From NCBI GenBank assembly GCA_034423015.1, contig DAOUJG010000024.1, positions 1 to 64,000 of the forward strand: DNA of 64,000 nucleotides. Reading direction: 5' to 3'. Below the pieces are notes generated by a model that was given only the letters and a program-made list of their open reading frames with translations, was not told where the DNA came from and made no database searches. Source of the stretch: JAGWBJ01 sp034423015 (GTDB taxonomy: Bacteria; Chloroflexota; Dehalococcoidia; Lucifugimonadales; JAGWBF01). Positions 31,310 to 41,519 of the stretch are shown in pieces (position 1 is the stretch's first letter; each line of letters starts with the position of its first letter). Position numbers and translations under genes: made by a program.

Positions 31310-31449
31310 AGCTCCCCGGAGGCCTGCGCCGGCGAGCCGGTCCAGGGCCTCGACGTGGTCAATGGACCTTGTCCGGCCTACGGCCGTGCAGCTCCGGCGT
31401 GCTCCTGGGCAGCAACGCCTGGGATGGGCAGCGACCGTAACGCGAGGCG

Positions 31450-32052
31450 CTACCGAGCAGGGTCGTCCACTGCCAGATCGGTCGTTATGATGGCGAATAT
31501 CCCCTCTGCATCGCGCACCGGCACCGAGCGAGTGACCATCCAGATCTCCCCACCGCCCGCGTCGAAGTAGGGCTCCGTCCAGACGCTCGCGTTCTCCGCA
31601 AGGGGAACTGCAAACCACTCCTGCGCCTCAATGTCATAGGAGGGTTCGGCAAGGTCGAGGCTGGCGTAGCCGTCGGCCGTGCGATAGACGTATGGGCTGG
31701 CGATGACGGCGCCGGAAGGGTCCAGCAGCGCGGCAGCACTGCCAAAGAATGCCGGGTGGGCCTCCAGGTAGGTCTGTAGGCGTTCCGTGTACACAGCCGC
31801 ATCGGTTGGCCGGTTCTCTACCAAGTCTGTCGCCAGGACATCAAGGGCGGCGACCACGTCGGCCCGCTCATCCTCTTGGTCGGAAGCGTCGTCGCTACAG
31901 CCCTGAGCAGCCACGAGGGCGAGGATGGTGAGAAACAGGACCAGCGCAGCAAGGTGTAAACGGCCCTTGAGTCCACCGTCGCCTCTGCGTCCCGAGCAGG
32001 TTTGCCACATGAAAATTCCCGCAGAAGAAGCCTTCTCCATTGCATCGTCCAT
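31450..32052 (-). CDS. Truncated double-Cache (PDC) sensor domain lipoprotein
   Basis: A 200-residue exported protein. The N-terminus has a basic segment, a hydrophobic stretch (LAALVLFLTILALVAA) and a Cys that may be a lipobox (AAQGC). The body is the ligand-binding Cache/PDC fold: AYIASPYVYR-like DGYASLD, SYDIEAQEWFAVPL, WTEPYFDAGGGEIWMVTRSVPV and GIFAIITTDLAVDD. Normally a second transmembrane helix and a kinase, cyclase or chemoreceptor domain follow; here the frame stops directly after the Cache fold. It may be a stand-alone periplasmic binding lipoprotein or a truncated sensor. ATG 32052 and ATG 32010 are candidate starts. Confidence 0.65.
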   Translation of the reverse strand: MDDAMEKASSAGIFMWQTCSGRRGDGGLKGRLHLAALVLFLTILALVAAQGCSDDASDQEDERADVVAALDVLATDLVENRPTDAAVYTERLQTYLEAHPAFFGSAAALLDPSGAVIASPYVYRTADGYASLDLAEPSYDIEAQEWFAVPLAENASVWTEPYFDAGGGEIWMVTRSVPVRDAEGIFAIITTDLAVDDPAR

Positions 32053-32126
32053 TTCCCCATTTTACCCCGATTAGGGGGCTTCTTACAGATGCCCGGCCCT
32101 TGACAACGGCGGGCTAGTATTGGTTC

Positions 32127-32159
32127 AAACGGTTCCGTTTGCGGCAAACGGAACCGTTT
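32127..32159. repeat. Perfect 33-bp palindrome with 16-bp arms
   Basis: The left arm starts AAACGGTTCCGTTTGC, a single G is the centre, and the right arm GCAAACGGAACCGTTT is the exact complement. Each arm is itself nearly self-complementary. Half-sites recur at 29055-29063 and 29118-29126. It could be an operator, a cruciform or part of a mobile element end; there is no T run as in a terminator. Confidence 0.75.
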
Positions 32160-32257
32160 CGAGCCCTGCGCCCCTGCTCGAACGGGCCCTTATCCGACCT
32201 ACGGCCGTGCGGGTGTTCTTGGGGGAACTCTTCCGGCGACTCGGAGCTGTTGCCCTT

Positions 32258-32274
32258 GGTCCACGTCGCCGGCG
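32258..32274 (+). repeat. 17-bp exact direct repeat, copy 2
   Basis: An identical copy of 31293-31309, here upstream of the Cache-domain gene (minus) and of mtnA (plus). Confidence 0.6.
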
Positions 32275-32468
32275 CTGGTCCAAGGCCCTCCACCCCGAGG
32301 CCCCCCGAACCGCCCCCCCGGTTCACTTTCCCACACCCTCGCCTGTGCCTAAATGAGGCCGGGAGGGGTTTCCCGTGGAAACGGTCGGGGTGTTCACTTC
32401 CCATGCAGGTCCTGGAAGCTCCTACTTCGCCGGCGGGAGATCGAAGCCGGGGCCGGGGTGCCCCTAGG

Positions 32469-32497
32469 TTGTGCTGCGGTTTCGGGAAGGCTATACT
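32469..32497 (+). promoter_or_regulatory. Predicted promoter of the SAM-cycle operon
   Basis: TTGTGC (32469-32474), 17-base spacer, TATACT (32492-32497). It gives a leader of about 93 bases before the mtnA ATG. Confidence 0.55.
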
Positions 32498-32502
32498 AGG
32501 CG

Positions 32503-32592
32503 GGCGGAGGAATCCGCCGGGTAACTGTACCTAAGATTGGCGCCCCTTTGGGGATGTAGAGGGGGAGAGCGCCTGCATTGTTGTAAGGCGCT
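32503..32592 (+). promoter_or_regulatory. Structured mtnA leader with alternative hairpins
   Basis: A hairpin GGCGGA-GGAA-TCCGCC (32503-32518) comes first. Then GGCGC (32539-32543) can pair with GCGCC (32569-32573), enclosing a CCCC-TTT-GGGG hairpin. Alternatively AGCGCC (32568-32573) can pair with GGCGCT (32587-32592), closing just before the start codon. The two pairings exclude each other, the geometry of a translational switch. No known riboswitch class is recognised. Confidence 0.4.
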
Positions 32593-32596
32593 ATGC

Positions 32597-33652
<1,056 letters not shown>

Positions 33653-33658
33653 GGGGCG

Positions 33659-34522
33659 GTGGCCGAGGCACGGATAGCCGTCATCGGCGGAAGCGGCGTC
33701 TACGAGATGGATGGCCTGAGCGGGGTGCGGGAGGTCCGCGTGGACACGCCCTTCGGGCCGACCAGCGACGCGGTGGTCCTGGGAGACCTGGACGGGACTG
33801 CCATGGCCTTCCTGCCGCGCCACGGCCGCGGGCACCGCATCAGCCCGACCCGGATACCCGTCCGGGCCAATATCTACGCCCTGAAGACCCTGGGCGTCGA
33901 GCGGGTCATCTCCGTCAGCGCCGTGGGGAGCCTGAAGGAGGAGGTGAGGCCCCTGGACCTGCTGGTCCCGGACCAGCTCATCGACCGGACCAGGCAGCGG
34001 GCCGGGACCTTCTTCGACGGCGACATAGTGGCCCACATCGCCTTCGCCGACCCCTTCTGCGCGGACCTGAGCGCGCGGCTCCTTCGGGGGATACAGGCCA
34101 ACGGCGCCTCCGTCCATCCGGGTGGCACCTACGTGGTCATGGAGGGGCCCGCCTTCTCGACCCGCGCCGAGTCGGCCATGTACCGCTCGTGGGGCGCCGA
34201 CGTGATCGGAATGACCGCCCTCCCCGAGGCCAAGCTGGCCCGGGAGGCGGAGATGTGCTACGCGACCCTGGCCTGCGTAACAGACTACGACTGCTGGCAC
34301 GAGTCGGGCGAGGACGTGACCGTCGAGATGGTCGTGGCGAACCTCAAGCGCAACGCCGCCACGTCCAAGGACGTGCTGCGCAGGACGGTCCCGGGGGTCC
34401 CCGAGACGCGGAGCTGCCCTTGCGCCCGGGCCCTCCAGGACTCTATCATCACCTCCGGGGAGACCGTCCCGCCGGAGGTCGTAGAGAAGATGCGGCCCAT
34501 AACCGGGAAATACCTGAATTAA
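33659..34522 (+). CDS. mtnP: S-methyl-5'-thioadenosine phosphorylase
   Basis: A 287-residue phosphorylase that splits MTA, the by-product of spermidine synthesis, into adenine and methylthioribose-1-phosphate. Visible are GGSGVYEMDG, the phosphate/ribose-site segment RHGRGHRISPTRIPVRANIYALK in two parts, EGPAFSTRAES and IGMTALPEAKLARE, then VTDYDCWHE for base recognition. The GTG start is 6 bases after mtnA. Some members also accept adenosine or inosine; this cannot be settled by reading. Confidence 0.93.
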   Translation: MAEARIAVIGGSGVYEMDGLSGVREVRVDTPFGPTSDAVVLGDLDGTAMAFLPRHGRGHRISPTRIPVRANIYALKTLGVERVISVSAVGSLKEEVRPLDLLVPDQLIDRTRQRAGTFFDGDIVAHIAFADPFCADLSARLLRGIQANGASVHPGGTYVVMEGPAFSTRAESAMYRSWGADVIGMTALPEAKLAREAEMCYATLACVTDYDCWHESGEDVTVEMVVANLKRNAATSKDVLRRTVPGVPETRSCPCARALQDSIITSGETVPPEVVEKMRPITGKYLN

Positions 34523-34535
34523 GGAGCGCGCCATC

Positions 34536-34895
34536 ATGCCCAGGCAAGACCCCGGCGAACCGTACTACCGCATAGACTCGGACGAGGCCGCCCAGATGCT
34601 GGCCGAGGGCAAGGACAGCATAGCCGTAGTGGACGTGAGACGCGACGACGAGTGGGTCTCGGGCCACGTGACCGGCGCCATCCACATCCCCATAGACGAC
34701 CTGCTGGGCAGGATCGACGAGCTGCCCACGGGGAAGAAGCTCCTGTTCATCTGCGCCGCCGGGGTGAGGAGCGGCCTGGCCTGCGAGATGTCCGCGGCCA
34801 TGGGCTTCTCCCCCGAGGACCTGTACAACATCGAGGACGGCACCCCGGTGTGGATCGAGAAGAACCACCCCACTTCGTTAGGGGACGATCCATAG
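34536..34895 (+). CDS. Single-domain rhodanese-like sulfurtransferase
   Basis: A 119-residue protein that is one rhodanese domain: VVDVRRDDEWVSGHVTGAIHIP, then the active-site Cys73 in the loop CAAGVRSG, and ending shortly after NIEDGTPVWIEK. Sulfur or thiosulfate transfer, or binding of a persulfide carrier, is expected. The ATG start has TAAGGAG 10-16 bases before it. It lies between mtnP and a sugar-type kinase, so a role in sulfur recovery from the methylthio group is conceivable but not shown. Its stop is immediately followed by a tandem repeat. Confidence 0.9.
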   Translation: MPRQDPGEPYYRIDSDEAAQMLAEGKDSIAVVDVRRDDEWVSGHVTGAIHIPIDDLLGRIDELPTGKKLLFICAAGVRSGLACEMSAAMGFSPEDLYNIEDGTPVWIEKNHPTSLGDDP

Positions 34896-34960
34896 TCAAG
34901 ACGCGAACGACCCCTGGTCAAGACGGGAACGAACCCTGGTCAAGACGGGAACGAACCCTA
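34895..34960 (+). repeat. Three tandem 22-bp repeats between rhodanese and kinase genes
   Basis: Units start at 34895, 34917 and 34939 (GTCAAGACGGGAACGAACCC core). Units 2 and 3 are identical except for the last base; unit 1 differs at two positions. They fill nearly the whole gap before the kinase ATG at 34975. Confidence 0.85.
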
Positions 34961-34974
34961 ATCAAAGGACGGCA

Positions 34975-35946
34975 ATGGCGATTCTGGTAGTTGGGTCCGT
35001 GGGATACGACACGGTGGAAACGGCGGCGGGCAGCCGCAAGGATGCCCTGGGCGGGTCCGCGACCTTTTTCTCCGTTTCCGGCAGCTACTTCGCCCCCGTG
35101 GGCATGGTCGCGGTGGTGGGGGATGACTTCACCGCGGACTCCGTGGACATCCTGAAGGCCCACCGGGTGGACGTATCCGGGCTCCAGAGGGCCCCTGGAA
35201 AGACCTTCCGATGGTCGGGGGTCTACGGGCGGGATGACGTGAACAGCAGGGAGACGCTGGACACCCAGCTCAACGTCTTCGCCGACTTCGACCCGCGCCT
35301 CTCCCCGGAGCACCGCTGCCTGCCATACCTGTTCCTGGGCAACATCGACCCGGAGCTGCAGCTCAACGTACTGGGCCAGATGGAGCAGCGGCCCAAGCTG
35401 GTCGCCGCCGACACCATGAACTTCTGGATCGGCGGCAAGCTGGATGCCCTGACCGAGGTGGTGCGGTCCGTGGACGTGCTGTTCGTGGACGAGAACGAGA
35501 TACGACAGTTCGCCGCGGCCCACGTGGGCGCCGTGAACGTGGTCAGGGCCGCCCGGTTCATCCAGAACATGGGGCCGGAGACGGTCATCGTCAAGCGGGG
35601 GGAGCACGGCCTGATACAGTTCATGGGGGACTCCATATTCGCCGCTCCCGCCTATCCCCTGGATACGGTGGTGGACCCCACCGGCGCCGGCGACTCCTTT
35701 GCGGGAGGGTTCATCGGGTACCTGGCCGGGACCGGCGACCTGGGCCCCGAGGCGTTCCGGCGGGCCGCCGTCGTGGGGTCGGTGATGGGCTCCTTCGCGG
35801 TGGAGTCCTTCAGCGTCGAGCGTCTGGGCTCCCTGGGGCGGGGTGACATCGCCGCCCGGTTCCGGGACTTCGGCAACATCAGCCGGTTCCCTGCACTGAG
35901 TAACACGGAGACGCTGCCCTGGCGCGACGGAGCGGCGCCCATCTGA
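34975..35946 (+). CDS. PfkB/ribokinase-family kinase, candidate adenosine or nucleoside kinase
   Basis: A 323-residue kinase with the PfkB family layout: N-terminal GSVGYDTVE, LGGSATFFSVSG, and the C-terminal anion hole DPTGAGDSFAGGFIGYL, whose Asp is the catalytic base. No sugar can be read from sequence. The genetic setting, immediately before S-adenosylhomocysteinase, makes adenosine an attractive substrate: AhcY is reversible and needs adenosine removal. That is inference. The gene is bracketed by tandem repeats at 34895-34960 and 35986-36024. Confidence 0.85.
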   Translation: MAILVVGSVGYDTVETAAGSRKDALGGSATFFSVSGSYFAPVGMVAVVGDDFTADSVDILKAHRVDVSGLQRAPGKTFRWSGVYGRDDVNSRETLDTQLNVFADFDPRLSPEHRCLPYLFLGNIDPELQLNVLGQMEQRPKLVAADTMNFWIGGKLDALTEVVRSVDVLFVDENEIRQFAAAHVGAVNVVRAARFIQNMGPETVIVKRGEHGLIQFMGDSIFAAPAYPLDTVVDPTGAGDSFAGGFIGYLAGTGDLGPEAFRRAAVVGSVMGSFAVESFSVERLGSLGRGDIAARFRDFGNISRFPALSNTETLPWRDGAAPI

Positions 35947-35985
35947 CCACCGGCGCCGGCGAGGCGCACCTTGACCCTGTGTCGA

Positions 35986-36024
35986 CCCGACGGTCTGGGC
36001 CCGACCCCGACTGTCTGGACCCGA
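35986..36024 (+). repeat. Two 19-bp imperfect tandem repeats before ahcY
   Basis: CCCGACGGTCTGGGCCCGA (35986-36004) and CCCGACTGTCTGGACCCGA (36006-36024), 17 of 19 matching. They lie just before the AAAGGAGG of ahcY. Confidence 0.7.
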
Positions 36025-36036
36025 AAGGAGGAATGC

Positions 36037-37305
<1,269 letters not shown>

Positions 37306-37360
37306 ACCCCCTCTGCGGTCCCCACCGCGGGACTCGGAGGCCAAAAAAGGAGGAGGCTAC

Positions 37361-38581
37361 ATGGCCTTTAGCTTTAGCGACTCACCCAGATATCTTCTGA
37401 CCTCGGAGTCAGTCACAGAAGGACACCCAGACAAGCTGTGCGACCAGATATCCGACGCCGTCCTGGACTCGGTGCTGGCCAACGACCCCATGGGCAGGGT
37501 GGCCTGCGAGGCGTGCGTCACTAACGGCCTCGTGGTCGTGATGGGTGAGATTACCACCAACACCCACCTGGACGTCCCGCTGCTGGTGCGGGAGACCATC
37601 AAGGGCGCCGGATACGTCAACGCCGACTACGGCCTGGACTACAAGAGCTGCGGCGTCAGCGTCTCCATACAGGAGCAGTCCAAGGATATCAACGCCGGCG
37701 TCTCCCGCTCGCTGGAGCTGCGCGAGAGGGGCCAGGCCAGCACCAACCGGGAGGACATGGACGCCATCGGCGCCGGCGACCAGGGCATGATGGTCGGCTT
37801 CGCCTGCAACGAGACCCCGGAGCTGATGCCCCTGCCCATCGCCCTCTCCCATCGGCTGTGCCGCCGCCTGGCCGAGGTGAGGAAGAAGGGGCTCATCCCC
37901 TATCTCAGGCCCGACGGCAAGTCCCAGGTCACCGTGGAGTACGCCTACGGCGTGCCCAAGCGGATCGACGCGGTGGTCCTCAGCGCCCAGCACTCGCCCG
38001 ACGTGGAGAACGACGTGATCTCCAGGGACCTGATGCAGCACGTGGTCCGGGAGATCGTGCCCGGAGAGCTCATGGACTCGAACACCAAGTATTTCATGAA
38101 CCCCAGCGGGCGGTTCGCCATCGGAGGCCCAGCCGGGGATACGGGCCTGACGGGGCGGAAGATACTGGTGGACACCTACGGCGGCCTCGCCAGGCACGGC
38201 GGCGGGGCCTTCTCCGGCAAGGACCCGACGAAGGTGGACCGCTCCGGGGCCTACGCGGCGCGCTACGTCGCCAAGAACCTGGTGGCCGCGGGCCTGGCCG
38301 ACAGGATGGAGGTGTTGGTGTCCTACGCCATCGGCGTCGCTACGCCCACCTCCGTGAGCCTGGAGGCCTTCGGCACCGGCAAGGTGGACGACCAGGTGAT
38401 CCACGACCTGGCCGTCAAGCACTTCGACCTCCGGCCGGCGGCGATAATCGAGGACCTGGACCTGAGAAGGCCCATATACAAGGACGTGGCGGCCTACGGC
38501 CACTTCGGCCGCGATGACCTGGACCTGCCCTGGGAGCGAACGGACAAGGCGGCCGAGCTGCGGGCCGCGGCCGGCCTGTAG
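37361..38581 (+). CDS. metK: S-adenosylmethionine synthetase
   Basis: A 406-residue enzyme that makes SAM from methionine and ATP. It has GHPDKLCDQISDAVLD at the start, the ATP loop GAGDQGMMVGFA, and GGGAFSGKDPTKVDRSGAY. The ATG start is behind AAAAAAGGAGGAGG. It stands between ahcY and the phosphohexomutase in the same operon, coupling SAM supply to SAH removal and to SAM decarboxylation by speD. No SAM riboswitch is seen in its 55-base leader. Confidence 0.97.
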   Translation: MAFSFSDSPRYLLTSESVTEGHPDKLCDQISDAVLDSVLANDPMGRVACEACVTNGLVVVMGEITTNTHLDVPLLVRETIKGAGYVNADYGLDYKSCGVSVSIQEQSKDINAGVSRSLELRERGQASTNREDMDAIGAGDQGMMVGFACNETPELMPLPIALSHRLCRRLAEVRKKGLIPYLRPDGKSQVTVEYAYGVPKRIDAVVLSAQHSPDVENDVISRDLMQHVVREIVPGELMDSNTKYFMNPSGRFAIGGPAGDTGLTGRKILVDTYGGLARHGGGAFSGKDPTKVDRSGAYAARYVAKNLVAAGLADRMEVLVSYAIGVATPTSVSLEAFGTGKVDDQVIHDLAVKHFDLRPAAIIEDLDLRRPIYKDVAAYGHFGRDDLDLPWERTDKAAELRAAAGL

Positions 38582-38623
38582 AGGGGCCGAACGCGACCCG
38601 GCCGCCCGCGCTGGAAACACCTC

Positions 38624-40042
38624 ATGGCTAGCATCAAGTTCGGCACCGACGGCTGGCGCGGCGTCATAGCCGACGACTTTACCTTCGACAACGTCGCCCT
38701 GTGCGCCCAGGGCTTGGCCGGATACCTCCTACAACAGGGGCCCGTCGACGGCAGCCTGGTGGTGGGCTACGACACCCGTTTCGCCTCCAGGGAGTTCGCC
38801 GAGCGAGTCGCCGAGGTGATGGCAGGCAACGGCATACCCACCCTCCTCACCTCGTCTCCGGCGCCCACCCCGGTGGCCAGCTACAACGTCCTGCACCGGA
38901 AGGCCCCGGGGGCGGCCATAATCACCGCCAGCCACAACCCCGCCGGGTGGAACGGCTTCAAGTTCAAGCCCGACTACGCCGGCAGCGCCACCCCCGAGAT
39001 AACCAACCGCTTGGAAGCGGAGATAGGCCGGGCCGAGTCCACGGGAGTCCGGGCGTTGCCGCTGGAGACCGCCAGGTCCCAGGGACTGGTTTGCGACTTC
39101 GACCCCGCGCCCCCCTACCTGGAGCAGGTGGCCCGGCTGGTGGACCTGGATGCCATCTCCCAGTCGGGCATCCGTCTCGTAGTGGACGCCATGTACGGCG
39201 CCGGCGCAGGGTACGCGGCGGCGCTGCTGCCCCGGATGGCGACGTTGACCGAGATCCACGGCCACGTGAACCCGGCCTTTCCCGGGCTGGAGCGGCCGGA
39301 GCCGGTGGCCTCCAACCTGGCCGGGCTGTCCCAGGCCGTGCTCGAGGGCGGCGCGGACGCCGGCATCGCCTTCGACGGGGACGCCGACAGGGTGGGCATA
39401 GTAGACGAGAAGGGGCGGTTCATAACGCCGCTCCAGACCTACGGGCTGCTGGCCCTGTACCTGTTGGAGGCCCGGGGAGAGCGCGGGGCCCTGGTGAAGT
39501 CGCTGACCACCACGTCGATGATATATTCCCTGGGAGAGCGTTACGGCGTGCCGGTGTTCGAGACGGCGGTGGGCTTCAAGCACATCTGCCCCATCATGAT
39601 CCGGGAGAACGCCCTGATGGGCGGCGAGGAGAGCGGCGGCTTCGGGTTCCGGGGGCACATCCCAGAGCGGGACGGCCTGCTGAGCGGCCTACTGGTGCTG
39701 GAGCAGATGGCGAGGTCGGGGAAACGCCCCTCGGAGCTGCTGGATGACCTATACGGGGTGGTCGGTCCCCACCACTACCAACGCAGGGACAGGTCCTTCC
39801 CCGCCGATGACAGGGAGCGTCTCTCGGCCAGGCTGGAGCAGGCCGAGCCCGACCGGATCGCCGGCACCCCCGTTGTACGCGCCGACTCCCTGGACGGGCG
39901 GCGGTACACCCTGGCCGGCAACGAGTGGCTGCTGATGCGGTTCTCGGGCACCGAGCCGCTATTAAGGATGTACGCCGAGGCCGGGAGCCCCGAGAAGGTC
40001 GAGGCGCTCCTGGACGCCGCCGAAGAGCTGCTGGGCCCGTAA
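38624..40042 (+). CDS. Phosphoglucomutase/phosphomannomutase family (alpha-D-phosphohexomutase)
   Basis: A 472-residue four-domain mutase. The phosphoserine is S103 in the ITASHNPAGWNGFK motif, the metal loop is FDGDADRVGIVDEKG around 255, the sugar loop is GGEESGGFGF and the phosphate loop is RFSGTEPLLRMYAEA at the C-terminus. Substrate (glucose, mannose or glucosamine phosphate) is undecided, though GEESGG favours glucose/mannose over GlmM. It is embedded between metK and speD but has no clear link to the methyl cycle; ribose-1-phosphate handling is a speculation. Confidence 0.92.
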   Translation: MASIKFGTDGWRGVIADDFTFDNVALCAQGLAGYLLQQGPVDGSLVVGYDTRFASREFAERVAEVMAGNGIPTLLTSSPAPTPVASYNVLHRKAPGAAIITASHNPAGWNGFKFKPDYAGSATPEITNRLEAEIGRAESTGVRALPLETARSQGLVCDFDPAPPYLEQVARLVDLDAISQSGIRLVVDAMYGAGAGYAAALLPRMATLTEIHGHVNPAFPGLERPEPVASNLAGLSQAVLEGGADAGIAFDGDADRVGIVDEKGRFITPLQTYGLLALYLLEARGERGALVKSLTTTSMIYSLGERYGVPVFETAVGFKHICPIMIRENALMGGEESGGFGFRGHIPERDGLLSGLLVLEQMARSGKRPSELLDDLYGVVGPHHYQRRDRSFPADDRERLSARLEQAEPDRIAGTPVVRADSLDGRRYTLAGNEWLLMRFSGTEPLLRMYAEAGSPEKVEALLDAAEELLGP

Positions 40043-40159
40043 CGCCCGCCGAAACACCCCGTTTTGCGCCGCCTGTCCGCTCCCGAGGTATTGATAAGCG
40101 GGATGTATGCGTATAAAATACAGTTTTGCGGCGAAAAATCCGAACAGGGGGGCAGGTGA

Positions 40160-40528
40160 TTGAATGTCCTTGGAATTCACTTGATGCTAGAGTTGAGGGA
40201 ATGCAACCCGGAGCTACTGGATGACCTACCCTACATTCGGGAGACCCTCAACAAGGCGGCCACCGAGGTGGGCGCGCACATCGTAGGCGACACCTTCCAC
40301 CACTTCCAACCCCACGGAGTCACCGGAGTCCTCGCCATCGCCGAGTCCCACATCTGTATCCATACGTGGCCGGAGTACGGGTACGCGGCGGCGGACATCT
40401 TTACGTGCGGGACCTCCTTCGACCCACGGGACGCGGCGCAGATAATAGTGGACGGCCTGGAGTCCAGGGACCACTCCATAACCCAGCTGCGCCGAGGCGT
40501 CCTTCCCCAGACCGTGGCCAGCTCCTAG
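40160..40528 (+). CDS. speD: S-adenosylmethionine decarboxylase proenzyme
   Basis: A 122-residue pyruvoyl enzyme of the short bacterial/archaeal class. Self-cleavage occurs at E62|S63 in the AESHICIHTWPEYGYAA motif, leaving S63 as the pyruvoyl group; catalytic Cys83 is in FTCGTSFDP. The TTG start at 40160 follows AGGGGGGCAGGTGA. It is directly followed by speE, 2 bases later, so decarboxylated SAM is made next to its user. Upstream is 117 bases with no strong promoter. Confidence 0.95.
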   Translation: MNVLGIHLMLELRECNPELLDDLPYIRETLNKAATEVGAHIVGDTFHHFQPHGVTGVLAIAESHICIHTWPEYGYAAADIFTCGTSFDPRDAAQIIVDGLESRDHSITQLRRGVLPQTVASS

Positions 40529-40530
40529 CC

Positions 40531-41466
40531 ATGGACACCCCCGGCAAGTGGCACTTCGAGCTGGTCACCAACGACATGATGGTCCTCTACCGTATCAGGG
40601 ACGTGGTCCACACGGGTAGGACCAGCTACCAGGACGTGGACATCCTGGACACCGAGACCTTCGGCCGCTGCCTGGTCCTGGATGGCAAGACCCAGTCCAC
40701 CGAGGTGGACGAGCACGTGTACCACGAGGCGCTGGTCCACCCCGCCTTTCTCCAGCACCGGGGGCCCGCGTCGGTATTCATCGGCGGGGGCGGAGAGGGC
40801 GCCACCCTCAGGGAGGTGCTGGCGCACCGGAGCGTGGAGCGGGTGACCATGGTCGACCTGGACCCGGAGGTGGTGGGCCTGTGCCGCCGCTTCCTACCCC
40901 GACACCACGCGGGCGCCTTCGACGACCCGCGCGTCGACCTGCGCCACGAGGACGCCAGGGAGTACCTGGCCTCCACCACCGATACCTACGACGTCATAGT
41001 GCTGGACCTGGTGGACCCCCTGGAGGGAGGGACCTCCTTCCTCCTGTACACCAGGGAGTTCTACGAGATCGCCAAGTCCAGGCTCAACCCCGGCGGGGTG
41101 CTGGTGACCCAGGCCGGCCCCGCGGGGCTGCTCAACTACGGCGAGTGCTTCACCGCGGTGGCCAGGACCCTGTCCGCCGTCTTCCCCCGGACCTATCCCT
41201 ACGGCATCTACGTCCCGGCCTTCACCACCCTGTGGGGCATGGTGATGGCCTTTCCCGAAGGCCCTTCGGCTTCCAGCAGCTCCGGCCCCCAGGACCCGGA
41301 CCCCGGCCACATCGACCGGCTGATAGGCGAGAGGATTGCCACGGAGCCCCAGTACTACGACGGGCTCACCCACCGGAGCATGTTCGCCCTCCCCAAGTAC
41401 CTGCGGAAGAGCATCGCCGAGGAGCAGCGCCTGGTGACCGACCGCGAACCCGTGTTCATGATCTGA
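40531..41466 (+). CDS. speE: Spermidine synthase / polyamine aminopropyltransferase
   Basis: A 311-residue aminopropyltransferase. Features are the N-terminal beta cap with LVLDGKTQSTEVDEHVYHEALVHP, the glycine-rich FIGGGGEGATLREVL, the ribose-binding Asp in VDLDPEV, LRHEDAREYL and the catalytic VLDLVDPL. In the last, VDP replaces the usual D-S-S/T-D-P; this variant is seen in enzymes with broader substrate range, so agmatine or thermospermine synthesis is possible. It is the last gene of the operon; its MTA product feeds mtnP and mtnA at the start of the block. Confidence 0.92.
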   Translation: MDTPGKWHFELVTNDMMVLYRIRDVVHTGRTSYQDVDILDTETFGRCLVLDGKTQSTEVDEHVYHEALVHPAFLQHRGPASVFIGGGGEGATLREVLAHRSVERVTMVDLDPEVVGLCRRFLPRHHAGAFDDPRVDLRHEDAREYLASTTDTYDVIVLDLVDPLEGGTSFLLYTREFYEIAKSRLNPGGVLVTQAGPAGLLNYGECFTAVARTLSAVFPRTYPYGIYVPAFTTLWGMVMAFPEGPSASSSSGPQDPDPGHIDRLIGERIATEPQYYDGLTHRSMFALPKYLRKSIAEEQRLVTDREPVFMI

Positions 41467-41475
41467 CGGCGGGAC

Positions 41476-41503
41476 GCCGGGCCCCAGAGATGGGGCAACC
41501 GGC
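41476..41503. terminator. Hairpin between convergent speE and antiporter genes
   Basis: GCCGG-GCCCC-loop-GGGGC-AA-CCGGC forms a 10-bp stem with a two-base bulge. It is a good bidirectional terminator stem, but no T run follows on either side. Confidence 0.55.
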
Positions 41504-41519
41504 GGCCTCCGGCGGGCGG

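Larger units (their letters stand above)
30540..31449. other. Gene-poor stretch with decayed sequence
   Basis: No complete gene is supported. It holds the right arm of the inverted repeat (30680-30696), a start-less open frame (30852-31130, minus) and a G+C-rich zone at 31250-31350 with a partial direct duplication. It looks like remnants of older genes. Confidence 0.5.
32053..32596. other. Intergenic region with palindrome, repeat copy and mtnA leader
   Basis: No gene is supported. From left to right: the 33-bp palindrome (32127-32159), direct-repeat copy 2 (32258-32274), and the mtnA promoter and structured leader (32469-32592). Confidence 0.5.

Noticed and set aside
35947..36036. SAH riboswitch upstream of ahcY
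   Set aside because: GGCGAGGCGCACC is only superficially like the consensus; the conserved core and closing stem could not be built.
37306..37360. SAM riboswitch upstream of metK
   Set aside because: The gap is only 55 bases and has just a short GCGG/CCGC inverted pair.
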